Shown here piece after piece: positions 6,908 to 7,242 of a stretch of 7,242 nt of DNA. The stretch comes from Candidatus Bipolaricaulota bacterium (lineage in GTDB: Bacteria > Bipolaricaulota > Bipolaricaulia > Bipolaricaulales > Bipolaricaulaceae). Position 1 is the first letter of the stretch, and every line of letters begins with the position of its first letter. The translations under genes and the position numbers were made by a program. Below the pieces are notes generated by a model. That model worked only from the letters and a program-made list of their open reading frames with translations, had not been told where the DNA came from and made no database searches. The stretch covers positions 1 through 7,242 of the forward strand of contig DQVA01000058.1 in the NCBI GenBank assembly GCA_015661965.1, in the 5' to 3' direction.

Positions 6908-7242
6908 GGTAGTTCCGCGAGCAGGGGCCGGTAGCGGAGGAGGAGCGGCCTGATCCCCCCCAAATAGGCCAGCTCCTCTTCTTCTGGGCCCAAGGCCGCC
7001 AGCAGCAGCGCGTAAGCGGTACGCATGCTCATCGTCCCCGGGATCAGGCTGCGGACCCTGGTTCCCCGCAGGGCCGCCTCCAGGGACAAGGCCAGGAACA
7101 CGCTCACGTTGGTAAAGGAAAACCTGAGTACCTCCCGCTCCCCTGAGGGGAGATCCTCCTGTGCCAGCCACTGGGCCAACGACTGGAGCCGGGGGATCAC
7201 CCCCGGCAGCTCCTCCTCCAGGGACAGCCGGGGCTCAAAATG
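6904..7242 (-). CDS. Unrecognised protein, C-terminal part (runs off the right edge)
   Basis: The frame is open from the window edge to TAG at 6904-6906, giving 112 visible residues; the N-terminus lies beyond 7242. A GTG at 7200 could be a start, but the frame continues open upstream with plausible protein sequence (FEPRLSLEEELPG), so I treat it as partial. The sequence is rich in Leu, Ala, Glu and Arg, mostly helix-like, with no cysteine or obvious catalytic motif and no convincing membrane segment. The most distinctive stretches are FSFTNVSVFLALSLEAAL and RVRSLIPGTMSMRTAYALLL. I do not recognise the family. It is convergent with the regulator and shares a CTAG palindrome holding both stops. 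Coding is supported by the long opposite-strand frame and tight packing. Confidence 0.65.
   Translation of the reverse strand, partial: HFEPRLSLEEELPGVIPRLQSLAQWLAQEDLPSGEREVLRFSFTNVSVFLALSLEAALRGTRVRSLIPGTMSMRTAYALLLAALGPEEEELAYLGGIRPLLLRYRPLLAELP

Overview
This is a GC-rich bacterial chromosomal segment. It holds housekeeping genes around a complete 16S rRNA gene. In four 60-base lines of the rRNA gene that I counted, 37-38 of 60 bases are G or C, a level usual in thermophiles. The 16S gene is clearly bacterial and looks deep-branching. From memory of such sequences, my best guess is a Bipolaricaulota (OP1/Acetothermia)-like lineage, but this is unverified and held with low confidence. I see no mobile element, CRISPR array, tRNA gene or toxin-antitoxin pair.

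Layout. Positions 1-646 (+) carry the tail of a YbaB/EbfC gene overlapping recR, the common ybaB-recR pair. Positions 689-4323 (-) carry a tightly packed unit read in the order ddl (D-Ala-D-Ala ligase), a UPF0173-type metallo-beta-lactamase-fold hydrolase, a class I/II aminotransferase, and tlyA (rRNA 2'-O-methyltransferase). Overlaps of 8 and 4 nt join the last three genes. Positions 4366-6160 (+) form a self-contained 16S transcription unit: an extended -10 promoter, a boxA-like antitermination site, a 12-bp processing stem flanking the gene, and an intrinsic terminator. No 23S, 5S or tRNA follows, so the rRNA genes are apparently split. Positions 6245-6907 (+) encode a CRP/FNR-family regulator. 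Positions 6904-7242 (-) hold the C-terminal part of an unrecognised protein, converging on the regulator and sharing a CTAG stop palindrome with it.

How the genes relate. RecR and YbaB belong to DNA repair and nucleoid functions. The minus-strand unit mixes cell-wall synthesis, amino-acid metabolism and rRNA modification. Type II TlyA enzymes methylate 16S C1409, and that base is encoded in this window at about 5943. The 16S tail gives an anti-Shine-Dalgarno sequence that matches strong SD sites in the neighbouring genes, which helps choose starts.

I found no convincing undescribed system. The points most worth a second look are the stand-alone 16S unit with boxA touching its processing stem, strong SD sites placed unusually far from two coupled starts, 16S primer-site variants, and the unrecognised gene at the right edge.
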